Below, piece by piece: positions 21,983-33,185 of a DNA stretch of 64,000 nt. Position numbers and translations under genes: made by a program. Source of the stretch: Grifola frondosa. Its lineage: Eukaryota > Basidiomycota > Agaricomycetes > Polyporales > Grifolaceae. The stretch spans positions 1,178,001 to 1,242,000 of the forward strand of contig LUGG01000002.1 of NCBI GenBank assembly GCA_001683735.1, given 5' to 3'. The notes beneath the pieces are model-generated. The model ran no database searches. It was not told the DNA's origin and saw only the letters and a program-made list of their open reading frames with translations. The first letter of the stretch is position 1, and every line of letters begins with the position of its first letter.

Positions 21983-23596
21983 ATGTCCGAAATCACTTCT
22001 ATTGCAGACGTGGACGAGCGCATTGCGCAATCCTCTGTACCGGACGCTGTCATGCCCACGTTGAATTCTTTCGAGCGTCGGTTCTTGGATCGTTCAGCGA
22101 TGTACAGCCGTTCCTCTCCTTGAAGCATCTTTACCAGATGCATCCGCTCATCGAGGAGCGATTTCAAGAACGACGCGACATCCACCTGCAGGCCCTTCAG
22201 TATTCGTCGATCAGACATCAGAAGGGGTTCGAGCAAGTGTTTTGGGAAATCAACCGCGAGATCTCGTTTCGCTTTGGGAGCGGGCGCGTGCACACGTTCC
22301 TTGACCTTGGTTGTTCACCTGGCGGATTCTCCAACTGGCTCCTGAAGCACAACTGCGACGCGAGAGGCCTTGGGATCACGCTTCCCGACGAGGATGCAAA
22401 TTCCCATTTCCGCTCGACGGTCCCCTCTCCAGTACCCGGTACCGAGTGCAGTACGACAATGTCATCACCCTCGCGATGGATGCAGTCGCCCGAGATGTCA
22501 ATCCTATCATACCGATCGGAGGCGGTGGTTCAGTTGCAGAACCATTTGACCTAATTATCGCGGGTATATTCCCCGTCCTGGAGAATCACGTCCCATGGTG
22601 GCATCGGGTCCAGATAGCCCTAGCACAAACCCTCATAATCCTCAGCAATGTCGCCCATGGTGGTTCGTGTGTGATGGTGATCAACACGAAGCCATTTCTG
22701 TGGCTCATCGAAGTCGTGGAACTGCTCTCTCGTGTATTTGTGCTGGTTACGACTAGCAAAGGAGGCAAACTACATAGGGTGCGGTCGTCATGCTACCTCA
22801 TATGCAGGGACTTCAAAGCAACCAAGGAGGAGGTGGAGCGCTATACTGGGCAGATCCGCACAGCCCTTCTCCGCTTGGAATCCCTACCATCTGAAGCCGC
22901 CATCGATGGGCCAGACGTTGAAGCCACATCCACAGGGACGGAAAGGTGGAAGCAGTACGGTGGCGACCCAGGAGTTGATGCACCTCTTATCTCCGATGCC
23001 TCTGCATCGGATCTCTTTGAGAGCGAATGTCGCATTATGCTGGATCTCTTCGAACCTATGTGGGCGGCTCAGTTCAATGCCATCCGCGACGATTTAGCAT
23101 ATGTCCTAGCATCCCACTATGGAGGTATGCCACCCGCTGTCTATTTGTGATTACTATGTTATTAACAATGACATGCCCAGATAATGCGTACGGGCAGGAT
23201 GAATTTGCAATAGACGATGCGTCAGGCGGTCCAGAGAGTAAAGAGACGGAGCAGAGCACCATTTCACCATGGATGGCGATGACACCTCCTCAATCCCCGC
23301 TGAGTCCTTTTAAATCTGCGGTGGGAGTGCAGACTACCGGCACGGGGTTCGATTTTCGTTCCCATGTGCAGCCTCCTGCTCCGCCGTCTTCTCCCGTCGT
23401 TCCCAAATGGCGCGCGCCCCACCGCCGAATGTCCACGTCTGGTGGTCCTTCGGATGCCGATGAATGGCGTCGGCGTAATACCGAGGCCGTTGCGGATCTC
23501 GGGATACCACGCAAAGTTGGTGCCGGCCCAGGAGGCGGGCGTTTTAGGAGCCAGAGCAGTGCGGCTGACTCCAGTACATGGTGGAGGCAGAAGTAG
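21983..23596 (+). CDS. FtsJ-like SAM-dependent methyltransferase (basidiomycete type)
   Basis: Rossmann-fold methyltransferase resembling the FtsJ/RrmJ group of RNA 2'-O-methyltransferases. The ATG at 21983 gives MSEITSIADVDERIAQSSVP. The SAM-binding motif I is FLDLGCSPGGFSNWLL (about 22300-22345), the canonical D-L-x-x-x-P-G-G-F pattern. Later blocks are EPFDLIIAGI (motif IV-like Asp), HGGSCVMVINTK and VTTSKGGKLHRVRSSCYLIC, where FtsJ enzymes place a catalytic Lys and the final Lys/Glu; I cannot confirm the complete K-D-K-E tetrad. A low-complexity tail with PPQSPLSPFKS and a Ser/Arg-rich end (GGGRFRSQSS) follows one intron at about 23125-23180. Single bases seem missing near 22119 (SP/LKHLYQ) and in AAA at 22398-22400. 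The substrate is not predictable; members of this family may act on mRNA caps, rRNA or tRNA. Confidence 0.72.
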
Positions 23597-23897
23597 TAAA
23601 CCAAGGGGGCACATATGTGGTTAATCATTGATAGGGCATCCCAGACAGTTTGGTGCACAATGGTGAATGCAATCTCTTCTTGTACGTGTACAATACATTT
23701 GCCTGTATGAACTGATATATATATCCGTCTCCCTGCACGAAAGATGTACTTTACATAGGTTCTGTTGCTACAACGTCAAATTATACACATTACGGCAAAA
23801 TGCCACGACGCATTCGAACAAGAAACAAAACACTCCAAGCAGTCTAGCAACATGAGGCTCGAAACTATAAGGCCTAAGTAGCTTGATATCTCTTCAA

Positions 23898-25603
23898 TCA
23901 TGAGATCTCCAACAGATCCGTAGCAAAACGGTCCAAGAATGAATTTGAAATCTTTGCGAGTAAGGGCTCTCCCCGAACTCGCGCATCCATGCCTTGCTCA
24001 GGCCGCCCTCCCAAGCATACAACTCGACCCGCCACCCTCCTTGAGGGCCCGTCCTCACGCAGCCTAGGAAGCCCTCTTCGTTGAACTGGCCGACGTTCCC
24101 ATCTCCAGTTGCGAGCACAATTGTCGCATCTGGGGTACTTCGTCGACATCCGCAATCGCCTGGTGCAGCTTGAGTTGCAGCAACTCGTCAACGCCCTGCT
24201 CGCGATACCGTACGCGGGCGCCGTTCGAGCCTGCACCACTACTCCCGCTGCCCGGCTCGGATTCCGTCGATGTCCCGCCACCGCTCGCAGACGCCTTACG
24301 CGAATGCCCTCGGGTATATGTCGGCGTACCTTTGCGGCTCTTCCGGTGGGACGAGCTCGGCTCGCCATTGCTCTGGCTGATGCTATTGTTGTGTTTGGGT
24401 AAGTAACTGTTGGCGATCCGCACCGTCGCCTGTGTCGGGCACCCGTGCGTAGATGCGCACTTCGTAGCCCAGCTGAACTGCCGTGTCCATCGGCTGGTAA
24501 AGTGGAGAGGATGCGACCAGCACGCGCCGCGTGACAGGCCGGCCGCGCTCAAGAATGAGCGCCAGTGCCGCGTGTGATAGGTGTGCTTGCTTATGCTTCC
24601 GGGCGAGGTGCTGCCAGTGTCGCCTCAGATAGGTGATGAACCGATGAGGATATTTGAGCTGAAGTGCTGGTGAGTAATGTGTAATATCATGAGAAAAGAA
24701 TACGTACTGATCAATAAATACGTGAATCAATTTGTCATGGCGCTGTGGTGCTGGACCGCGAGTATCGACGAACGTAGTGCCGTCCGGCCGGTCTGTGGAG
24801 AGTATGGATAGAGGGCTCCAGCCTCCAAAGGGAATATGTGTCGCAATTTGTGGACAAGCGTGCGTAGTTGTATAACACGAGCATCAAGAGGGATAGAGGC
24901 AGGCTGGTTCAGATTCGGCGTGGACTTGCTGTGATGGAGACGGGATTAGTCTTCACCGCGGATATGCGCTCGCGCGATTGCTTGAAAGCCACACGCCGTG
25001 GGTGGCAGGCGTCGACTTGTAATATTGGGAAGGTGATGGGGCGTCAAAGATGACGACGAGTCATCTGCATCTTCATCCTCATAGTTACCGCTCGTCTCCG
25101 CTGTCCCATCTGCTGCGCTCCCAATAGTCGCCACACCCTCCTCACCCTCTTGCTCCAATCTGCGGGTATCTTGCACTGACCTGTTCCGTTTGCGTTGGCG
25201 CTTGCGGCGTGGCTGCACGACGTGTCGCCAAGCGCTATCTGAAGTGGCTGTCGAGCCATTCCCTCGAAGCCCGCTATCGCGCTGAGCAGCCCACTTCTCG
25301 CGCTCTGCAGCTATGAACTCCAAAGCTCCGTCGAGGTAGCCGAGGGACGGCTGGTCGACAAGATCATCGTCCACTTCTGACGAGTCGAGTGCAGTTCTGT
25401 CGTGTCTGATGCTGTGGAATCTGAGTCGGATGAGGGAGTGAGCGGCCGCGGGAGCTATCAGGGGTTGTCGGACTAAGATAGGAAGATATTCGCCTGTGCA
25501 GCCAAACGGTAGGTGCGCGAACAGCTTCAGAGTCGTAATCCGACTGAGGAGAACGTGAACGCTGATGTAGTAGGTGTGGCGGAGTGGGCGTCGTCGTCGA
25601 CAT
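23898..25603 (-). CDS. NYN-domain (PIN-like) protein
   Basis: The central region fits an NYN domain, the PIN-like fold of several metal-dependent RNases. An acidic strand in DKLIHVFIDQ (about 24720) is followed by LKYPHRFITYLRRHWQHLAR, ALILERGRPVTRRVLVASSP, LGYEVRIYARV, then REQGVDELLQLKLHQAIADV and IVLATGDGNVGQFNEEGFLG, which holds the TGDGN acidic site typical of NYN/PIN proteins. C-terminally WRVELYAWEGGLSKAWMREF leads to DRFATDLLEIS and stop 23898-23900. The N-terminal ~250 residues are disordered and include a basic patch (RRKRQRKRNR) and an acidic one (NYEDEDADDSSSS). The start MSTTTPTPPHLLHQRSRSPQ is at 25603. The frame shifts several times (near 25.4, 24.1 and 23.93 kb). Substrate unknown; RNA binding or cleavage is inferred from the fold only. 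Confidence 0.68.
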
Positions 25604-26978
25604 CTGAGTTCAGTGGTCGCGGATGGAAGGTATTCAGCGCACGAAACACAGTAGTGAAGGCACCTAGGTCCGGCGCATCTATGGGGCATGTAAGTTCAGT
25701 GGTCTAGGATATGCGGGAACAATGCTGACCGTCGGAAGTCGCCCGCTGGCGACGGAGTAAGACGAGAAAGGACTGAAAGGAATTGGAGACAGTGTAGAGT
25801 CCGATAAAGTCTGAGTCATTATAGAATAGTGGATAAGTTGAAAGATGAAATGAAGAACCGGAAAGCGAGAACAGAAGAGAACGTGTTAACCGTTACCGTT
25901 ATGTAGTTGTGCATCGTGGTTGTGGGAGTCAACGGCCTGTATGTAGGAGGCGTGGAGGCTGACTAAGACATGCACGTGGACCAAATCGTCAGTTGCTGTG
26001 GCTGCACTTTCTGAAAGCATTACAGATCTGACCTTCACAATGACAAAATTCAATAAGCGCAATAACAAAACAGAAAAATCTACCAACCGAGACGCAAACT
26101 TGATATTTGTAAGTCACAGCATAAATTCTGCGTGGTTCATTGAAATCCAACTTCTTTATCTGGCAGAATATCGAGACTGCACATGGTGATTGTGGATCAC
26201 ACAATCAAAGCGGATCCAGTTACTTAGAAACTTGAGAGTTCGTGTAATGCGCCCGGGCGCATCTGCACTGCATAATCCTCCAGATCAGGACCGAGCCTCC
26301 AAAAAGAGAGACGAGCAGGTACTTACCTGCTTCTGGGTTCCTGCATCCGCAGAATCTTCTCTAAATTTCAACTCCTGCTACCGTCCCTTGCGAACCCGGC
26401 TCGCAGGGGCCATTGCAAGTTTGTTCTGTTACCAGATCCATCGCTAAACTCGGAGCACTGAACCAGCGAAACTCACTAAAATAGTTGCTCAACGCTCGCA
26501 CTGGTCGTCAGAGGATCCGCATCTCCATCTGCTAGTGGCGATGTATGTCAAACTCTACCTCGACGGGAAGGAAAAGGTAGCGGGTTTGATTAGCCGGTAG
26601 ATCTCGAGAGGACAAAGAACAAAGGTAACTGCTGCGACGCGATCGAAGTTCACGTGATCGCGTTTTGAAGGAGACTCATACTGGATCCTGTATTTGGCTT
26701 CCGAGTAGTCTCGGCACGCACAGTAATATATTGTCCTGGATAATGCGACATATGGGAGCATATGAGTACGATGTATGTATGCAACAGTTCAGAGTAAGGA
26801 ATGCAGTATGTATGTAGTGGTTAGTCTAATAAATGCAACAAGAACTATACTATGGCACCATGCGACAACGGCCGGGTCCATCTCGATGACAATGAATATA
26901 GAACAGCATGAGGCATCACGTGCCTACCCATTTTGTGCCCCGGAGACGGGGGCGGGTTTACAACATCTAGAAGTGCAG
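25604..26978. other. 1.4 kb intergenic stretch, no confident gene
   Basis: Only short frames without recognised domains are present. The left end should include the promoter of the minus-strand NYN gene and the right end the 3' flank of the bestrophin-like gene. A short inverted repeat, GATTGTG / CACAATC, sits at about 26187-26205; its meaning is unclear. Confidence 0.35.
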
Positions 26979-29320
26979 TTAAATGGTGGCCAGGGCGACC
27001 TGAATGCGCGAGAGGCCGCGCTGCATCCATTCATCCGGCGTGACGCGTTCGTCGTCGTCTGAACCATAGCGACCGAAGATCACGTCGTTGAACGGCGAGA
27101 ATGCCCAGGTTGCAGGTTCTGGCGCCGGCAGCGCGGTGATGGCACGTAGCTCGTTGCCTGGATATACTTTGGAATGAGAGCTATTTCACCATGGGAATGA
27201 GGGGAAAACTGACGAATTATGGTGCGGGTGAAGTGATCCATGTTCTAGACAAACGAGGTCAGCGGATAACTCCGTACGACAGTGAAGACTCTTGCCAGAT
27301 CATTCTTATCGTAGCCTGAACAGAGAGGTTGAGCAACATATACTCAGGCAAAAAAAGAGCTCACTGACCGAACGGATCTAAATAAAATACCGCATTGTGA
27401 GCAGAGGCAAAGGAAGCTCACGCGGGGGATGCTTACTTTCAATCTCTTCACCGGCAACCAAGAATCCAAAGAAGATGAAACTCTGCGGAAACGAGTTCAA
27501 CAAATAGTCACGCCGCTATGCATTATACTTACTAAAAGAGTGGTCGCAGGGATAGTCAACCACTTCAAAGTAGACCATATTTGAAATGGCTAATAACGAT
27601 CATCAGTAACGAACTTCGAGCTATAAGCCACAGCACTCACCAAGAGAAGACAGTATAAAGTTGTCACAGTCCACAAGTGCACACGATAACTACAATATCA
27701 CAGTAATTCAGTGTCCAACGTGTGATAGCGTGAGCTATAGGTACGCACGAGAACGGTATGGGCGTTGTGAGAATACGCTCGAGGCCTGTGAGCGCATCTA
27801 CAAGCTGGTTGAGCGCGTTCAACAAATTCGCTGCATATATCGGTCAGCACTGGCTATTTTCCTTCCTACGTGGACTTACTGGCTGTCGGGGGCGCAACAA
27901 CATTGCGAGACTGCAACGCAGCAATATAAGAGCTCTGATGTACAAGCGCGTTAGCTGGAATATCACTTGAGAGCATTTCTAATCACACATACAAGGTAAA
28001 GCGAAATTTCTAAGGGAAGGTTATGCGTCACTGTCTTACTCCTCAACCTCGCACGCATACGAGCCGCCTTTTTGCCCTTGAACGGAGTGAGTACGTCTAT
28101 ATTTATCAAAGCACCGGGAAGCACATTTACCTTGATCTCTTTTCCACGCTTGGTGAGAGCTCGTACCAGAAGAGAGAATGGGAACAAGTCGAATAAGTGA
28201 TACTTTGGGGGCATCCGCGCTGGGAGCAGGAAATTTTCTTCGCCTAATCCAGACAGAGAGGTCATAGATCCCTTCTCCATCTTTGCGCGTCCGTTCGCGC
28301 GCGGCGGCATGTCGAGCGTGACGAAACTGGGCTTCTTCGGGGACATTGCAGTGGCAGGCAGAGGCAATTGTGTCATGCGATCGGATATCGCATTGCCAGG
28401 CGAAGGCAACTCGCGCGCAGTCATATTTGTCGAGCTGCGCGCAAGCGCGCTGCCTAGAGGAGCGCCGCTCTCGCTGTATCGAGGCCCGGGGGATTGTGTA
28501 GATGCTCCATCTGACACATCCAGGAGGGAAGGCATCCCGGGAGGAAGTGCGTAGGATGGAAGGAACTTGACGAGATGATAGAGGTCGACGTAGTATACAC
28601 CCTCTTCGCCGCGCAGGTAGTGCTTGACCGCTACCGCGAACGCTTCGACGAGGTTAATGACGGTCTTCTTTTCGATGATGACGCGTGCTTTTCGCTGCTC
28701 CAGGGTCGACTTATCGTCGGGACCGGCAGGCATAACATCTACAGTCGTTCGGGCGGGACTCAGACACGACTACGCGCAGACGAAGAAAGTGCGCACCGGG
28801 CACATGGAACCAAATAGTGCGAGCCAATGTCCGGCTGCCAAGAATGATTTGGGACCACAGCCTTCTGCCTTCATTATATCGCTCGAAACTGGAGGTCGTC
28901 CTGTATGAGACGACGAAACCGAGGACGGTACCGATGCTAGAGGTTACAACATGTGAACAATCTTGAACCTGGATATGGAAAGCGACATCTGCCAATAGAC
29001 AAAGCTTCTGGTGGACATTGCTATTTCGACAGAAGCCTGATCTCCCGCATACACTGCGCATTCCACGAGCATAACTTCACACGACCAATCCTACGTGGTT
29101 CGCACGCGTCATTACTATGGATGTTGACTTACACGGTCAGAAGGGTTGATTGAATGGCGAGATTATGCACAGTATGGCTGATCACGGAGATGGCGGTCGC
29201 CCAGGCAGAGAAGAAAAGTAGCAACGGCCAGCATCTAATAATGGCGGTTGCCAAAATGGCGTTCGTGAGCTGGGAGAGCGTTCCTCCAACTGGTGTCTCG
29301 AAGGGGTCGACGACGGTCAT
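26979..29320 (-). CDS. Bestrophin-like (UPF0187) anion channel
   Basis: Fungal member of the bestrophin/UPF0187 family of anion-channel-like membrane proteins. The ATG at 29320 gives MTVVDPFETPVGGTLSQLTN, then the first helix IIRCWPLLLFFSAWATAISV. Family blocks follow: LLTVIGTVLGFVVSYRTTSS with FERYNEGRRLWSQIILGSRT (the SY-R-T-x-x-x-F-x-R-x-x-E-G-R-x-x-W signature) and VIIEKKTVINLVEAFAVAVK with HYLRGEEGVYYVDLYHLVKF. A central polar loop of about 150 residues separates these from the C-terminal helices, including WLTIPATTLLSFIFFGFLVA and GEEIENPFGYDKNDLNMDHF, the conserved E-x-E-N-P-F-G-x-D motif. The end is RVTPDEWMQRGLSRIQVALA with stop 26979-26981. About ten short introns. It is divergent from glycyl-tRNA synthetase. 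Confidence 0.88.
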
Positions 29321-29790
29321 CGTTCTGAGGAGAGGAGTAAAGCAGAGGACGCGTAGACCTGGATTAAAAAGATAGGATCATAAAGGAGGACGGGGAGAGA
29401 TGCGATATGGTAAATGCGATACTTATATCACTGTCGGTTGCGTCGAGACGACCGTACCTTAGCACATCGGATCAGATCACGATTGGTTTACGCTGTTGTT
29501 AACAAATGTTACGGATGTTTGATCATACAATGTTACTGACGCAGTGTTACTGACACAATGTTAGATCGAGTCCAATAGACGAGCTAGCTTATAGCTTTCT
29601 TACGCCTCCATCTCGGTTCATTGCAAATACCTTTTTCCTGTTGCAAGCACGTGATCGTGCAAGATTTCTGAATTTCTCGCAGAGCTGAGAGTGACTCACT
29701 TAAGCTCAAGTCTGAGCGTGAATGCGATTGAAAAACTTCCGTCTTTGTATTTCTACTCGCATCCACCAAACTCATACCCATCATCGAGAT
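29321..29790. promoter_or_regulatory. Shared divergent promoter region (bestrophin-like gene / glycyl-tRNA synthetase)
   Basis: A 470 bp interval separates the two divergent start codons, so the core promoters of both genes must lie here or overlap. It contains a short near-repeat, TGTTACTGAC and variants, around 29530-29565. No element is assigned with confidence. Confidence 0.45.
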
Positions 29791-32342
29791 ATGGCAAATC
29801 TCCCCGTGAACAAGACCGCCCACCCATTTGACAAAACGCGGTTCGAGGCACTGCTCAATCGTCGCTTCTTCTACGCTCCAGCTTTCGAGATCTATGGCGG
29901 TGAGTCTGATTATCTGCCCATCTAACTGACCCTGATGTGGTCCCAGGTGTTGCGGGCTTGTATGATTACGGTCCGCCGGGTTCGTCGCTCCAGAGCAACA
30001 TCATCGCAGAATGGCGGAAACACTTCATCATCGAGGAACACATGCTTGAAGTCGACACCACGATCATGACACCAGCATCCGTCTTCGAGACTTCCGGGCA
30101 CGTCGCACGCTTCGCTGATTGGATGGTCAAGGACGTCAAGACTGGCGAAGTCCTGCGTGCGGACCACCTCGTGAAGAATGTCCTTGAAGCCCGACTAGCT
30201 GGTGACAAGGAGGCGCGTGGGCTCGCCGCGCAGCCCCCCAAGGAGAACGAAAAGGACAAGAAGCGGAAAAAGGACAAGGTCAAATCGGCCGTTGTCCAAT
30301 TGTCGGACGAGCTTGTGAAAGAGTACGAGAATATTCTGGCGCAGGTATGTTGGGACATACGCTTCCGTCATCATAGGCTTACCGCGCAACAGTTGGACAA
30401 CTTTTCCGGCCATGAGCTAGGCGAACTCTGTCAGAAGTATACCATCAGGAATCCGGACACGGACAACGAAGTTTCCGAACCCCAGCAATTTAACCTGATG
30501 TTCGCGAGTAGCATCGGGCCCACCGGTCAACATCCCGGGTGAGTCGCACTTCCGCAAGCGCACAACTATCCGTTTAACCCACCCCAGGTATCTGCGGCCT
30601 GAGACCGCGCAGGGTCACTTCCTGAACTTCTCACGGCTACTCGAGTTCAACAACGGGCGGGTGCCCTTCGCGTCCGCGCAGATCGGGCGCTCGTTCCGGA
30701 ACGAGATATCGCCGCGTGCGGGACTGCTGCGCGTGCGCGAGTTCACGATGGCGGAGATCGAGCATTACGTCGATCCGGAGGACAAACGACACGAGCGGTT
30801 CCACGAGGTGCGCGACGAGGTGCTCGACCTGCTCGACCGCGACGTGCAGGTATCCGGCAACACGCAGGTGACGCGTATGACCGTCGGGGAGGCGGTCGAG
30901 CGGGGCATCATCGCCAACGAGACGCTGGGCTATTTCGTCGCGCGGATACACCAGTTCCTGCTCAAGATCGGAATTAACCCCGAGCGGCTACGCTTCCGCC
31001 AGCACATGAAGAACGAGATGGCGCACTACGCGGCGGACTGCTGGGACGCGGAGATCCAGAACTCGACGGGGTGGACGGAGTGCGTGGGCTGTGCGGACCG
31101 CGCGGCGTACGACCTCTCCGTGCACGCCGCGCGGACAGGTCACCCGCTCGTCGTGCGGCAGGCGCTCAAGGAGCCGATAGTGACCGAGAAGCTGGTCGCG
31201 GAATTCAACAAGAAGAACCTTGGCAAGACTTTTGGCAAGGATTCGGCCACGATTCAGGCCGTGGTGGGAGGCATGGACGAAGCCATGCTGGCGAAGGTGC
31301 AAGGCGAGCTCGCGCAGGGGTATGGGGTCATCATCTATCTGCCTCTCTTTTGGGCTCCGTGCTCACGCGATGGTTCTTCTGCAGCACCGCTACCGTCACG
31401 TCCTCTGAGGGCAGGGAATTCACGCTCACTCCTGATCTTCTGACCATCGAGCAAAAGACTCTGAAACAGTGCAGTGAGTCGCTCGATGAACGCAACGCAT
31501 GCACATCATCTGACAGTGCGTTTCAGTCCGCGAATATACACCGAACGTCATAGAGCCTTCATTCGGTCTCGGGCGCATTCTATACACCCTGCTTGAGCAC
31601 AGCTACTGGAGTCGAGAACAGGACGTCGAACGCGGGGTGAGCGTCTGCCCCCCCACGAGCTCATCCGTGCTGTCTTGTGCTCACCGTCTTAATATTTACA
31701 TCTAGGTCCTATCCTTACCTACGGTAGTGGCCCCCACTAAGGTTCTGATCGTCCCCTGAGTGCGCGCGAGGAATTCAATCCGCTCGTGCGAGAAGTTTGT
31801 GAGTTTTTTGCAGGGCCATCTGCCGCCACACCCTGACGTGTCATTATGCCTATCTTCACAGCGACGAAATTACGCAAGGCTGGCGTGTTCTCGCGGGTAG
31901 ATGACTCAAATACATCAATCGGAAAGCGCTACGCAAGGAACGACGAGCTAGGCACGCCCTATGGCCTGACACTAGACTTTGCCTGTACGTTCTATTTCTT
32001 CCCACTCACCATCCCCCGTGCTGACCAACTGTCTCCTTGTACTCTCGTGTCCGGCTAGCCGTGCAAAACCGCACGATGACATTACGGTAAATCTTTTCTT
32101 GCGAACTAAGCCAGGTGCATCGTCGCATGCGGCGACGCCACATTTAGTTCTGCTGCTGTTGTGGTACTTCACTTCACGAAGGTGCTGACGGATCTTACAG
32201 GGAACGCGACACGACCGGCCAGCTCATCGGGCCTATCGACGAGGTCATCGCCACTGTCACGGAGCTCGTGCAGGGTAGCATCGACTGGGCGGAGGCGTGC
32301 CGACGACTACCGGCGTATACCGGAGTGCAGGCCGTCGACTGA
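29791..32342 (+). CDS. GRS1: Glycyl-tRNA synthetase (cytosolic/mitochondrial, class II)
   Basis: Class II aminoacyl-tRNA synthetase that charges tRNA-Gly; in fungi one gene usually serves cytosol and mitochondria. It starts MANLPVNKTAHPFDKTRFEA at 29791. Motifs in order: RRFFYAPAFEIYGG then VAGLYDYGPPGSSLQSNIIA (motif 1 region), TSGHVARFADWMVKD, a Lys-rich insert (EKDKKRKKDKVKS), YLRPETAQGHFLNFSRLLEF, IGRSFRNEISPRAGLLRVRE (motif 2), DCWDAEIQNSTGWTECVGCA, then VIEPSFGLGRILYTLLEHSY (motif 3) and a C-terminal anticodon-binding domain with VVAPTKVLIVP, RYARNDELGTPYGLTLDFA and TMTLRERDTTGQLIGPIDEV. Stop at 32340-32342. About seven introns. One base seems missing in CCCC at 31753-31756 (VP/LSAREEF), most likely a sequencing error in this essential gene. 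Confidence 0.95.
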
Positions 32343-32529
32343 TTATTGGGCACCGTCTGGGGTTTGTGGTTACTGGTTTGTGCCGCCAGGTAGACGAGAA
32401 TAGAACGCGGACCCTGGCAGATGTATCGCACGCCGTGCTTGTATTATAGAAGTGCGCGTCAGTTGTGCTGTGATTCACGATGATAACAAGCATCAAACCA
32501 GTTGCAGACGGAGCGCGCAGATATATTGA

Positions 32530-32760
32530 ATTCAATGGCTGATACCCGCCCGTTCATCCTGAGCTGCCGCTCCATAACAGTGGCATCATCATATGCAGAG
32601 ATGCTGTAGCATTGGAGAAGGAATGTGAAGAATGTGCCGTAGCCGTAGAGGAAAGGGTCAGAGAGAATGGAGTGGGCGCTTATGAGGTCTTCGTGGCGAA
32701 GAACTCCAAAGTTGTTGCCTGAATCACAATATGTCAGGAGCAGGCACTGTGCGCACCTAG
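32530..32760 (-). pseudogene. Conserved short minus-strand frame, copy A (remnant of unknown gene)
   Basis: The minus strand encodes GNNFGVLRHEDLISAHSILS, DPFLYGYGTFFTFLLQ and SISAYDDATVME. Copy B at about 39790-40000 has GNRFEVLRREDLVSTYSTLS, NPFFYGCGAFFAFLLQ and SIFAYDDVIIME, conserved in frame. I do not recognise the family. No start or full gene could be built, so it is probably the end of a gene that was only partly included in the duplication, or a separate small gene. Confidence 0.35.
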
Positions 32761-33185
32761 AGAGACCGAAGTTGACGCGTTGTCCGGTCTGTTTTGTAAG
32801 TTCGACCATGAAACAGCCGAAAGAGGTCGAATTGAGATAAGTGTCGAAACAGTGGCCAAGTAATTGATTTGGTTCTTATATAATACACACAATTCTCTCT
32901 TTGATGCATAAGTGAGTCGACATGGAGCCTGCCGGGGCCAGTGCGGCAAGTTTCTTTTCGTTTGCTGTGTGAATATTTGTATTGGACCAGCCAGCATACA
33001 ATGGAAGAAGTGTTAGACGTGGCCCTCTCGCGACTTCTCTAAATACATTCACAGCCCTCCGCGAATAGGGAGTCAAGATGATCAGCGTCATGCCAATTCA
33101 ATATACACAATACACGGAAAGGACGTATCACGGAACCAGAACCACACCCACTAACAGTACAAAATTCTGAAGAGCTTCGAAGACC

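Noticed and set aside
21748..22293. 181-codon minus-strand frame
   Set aside because: It is antisense to the first exon of the FtsJ-like gene, which has a recognisable SAM motif in the other direction.
26187..26205. Inverted repeat GATTGTG/CACAATC as a terminator or transposon end
   Set aside because: Too short, no partner end, no target duplication and no gene whose end it marks.
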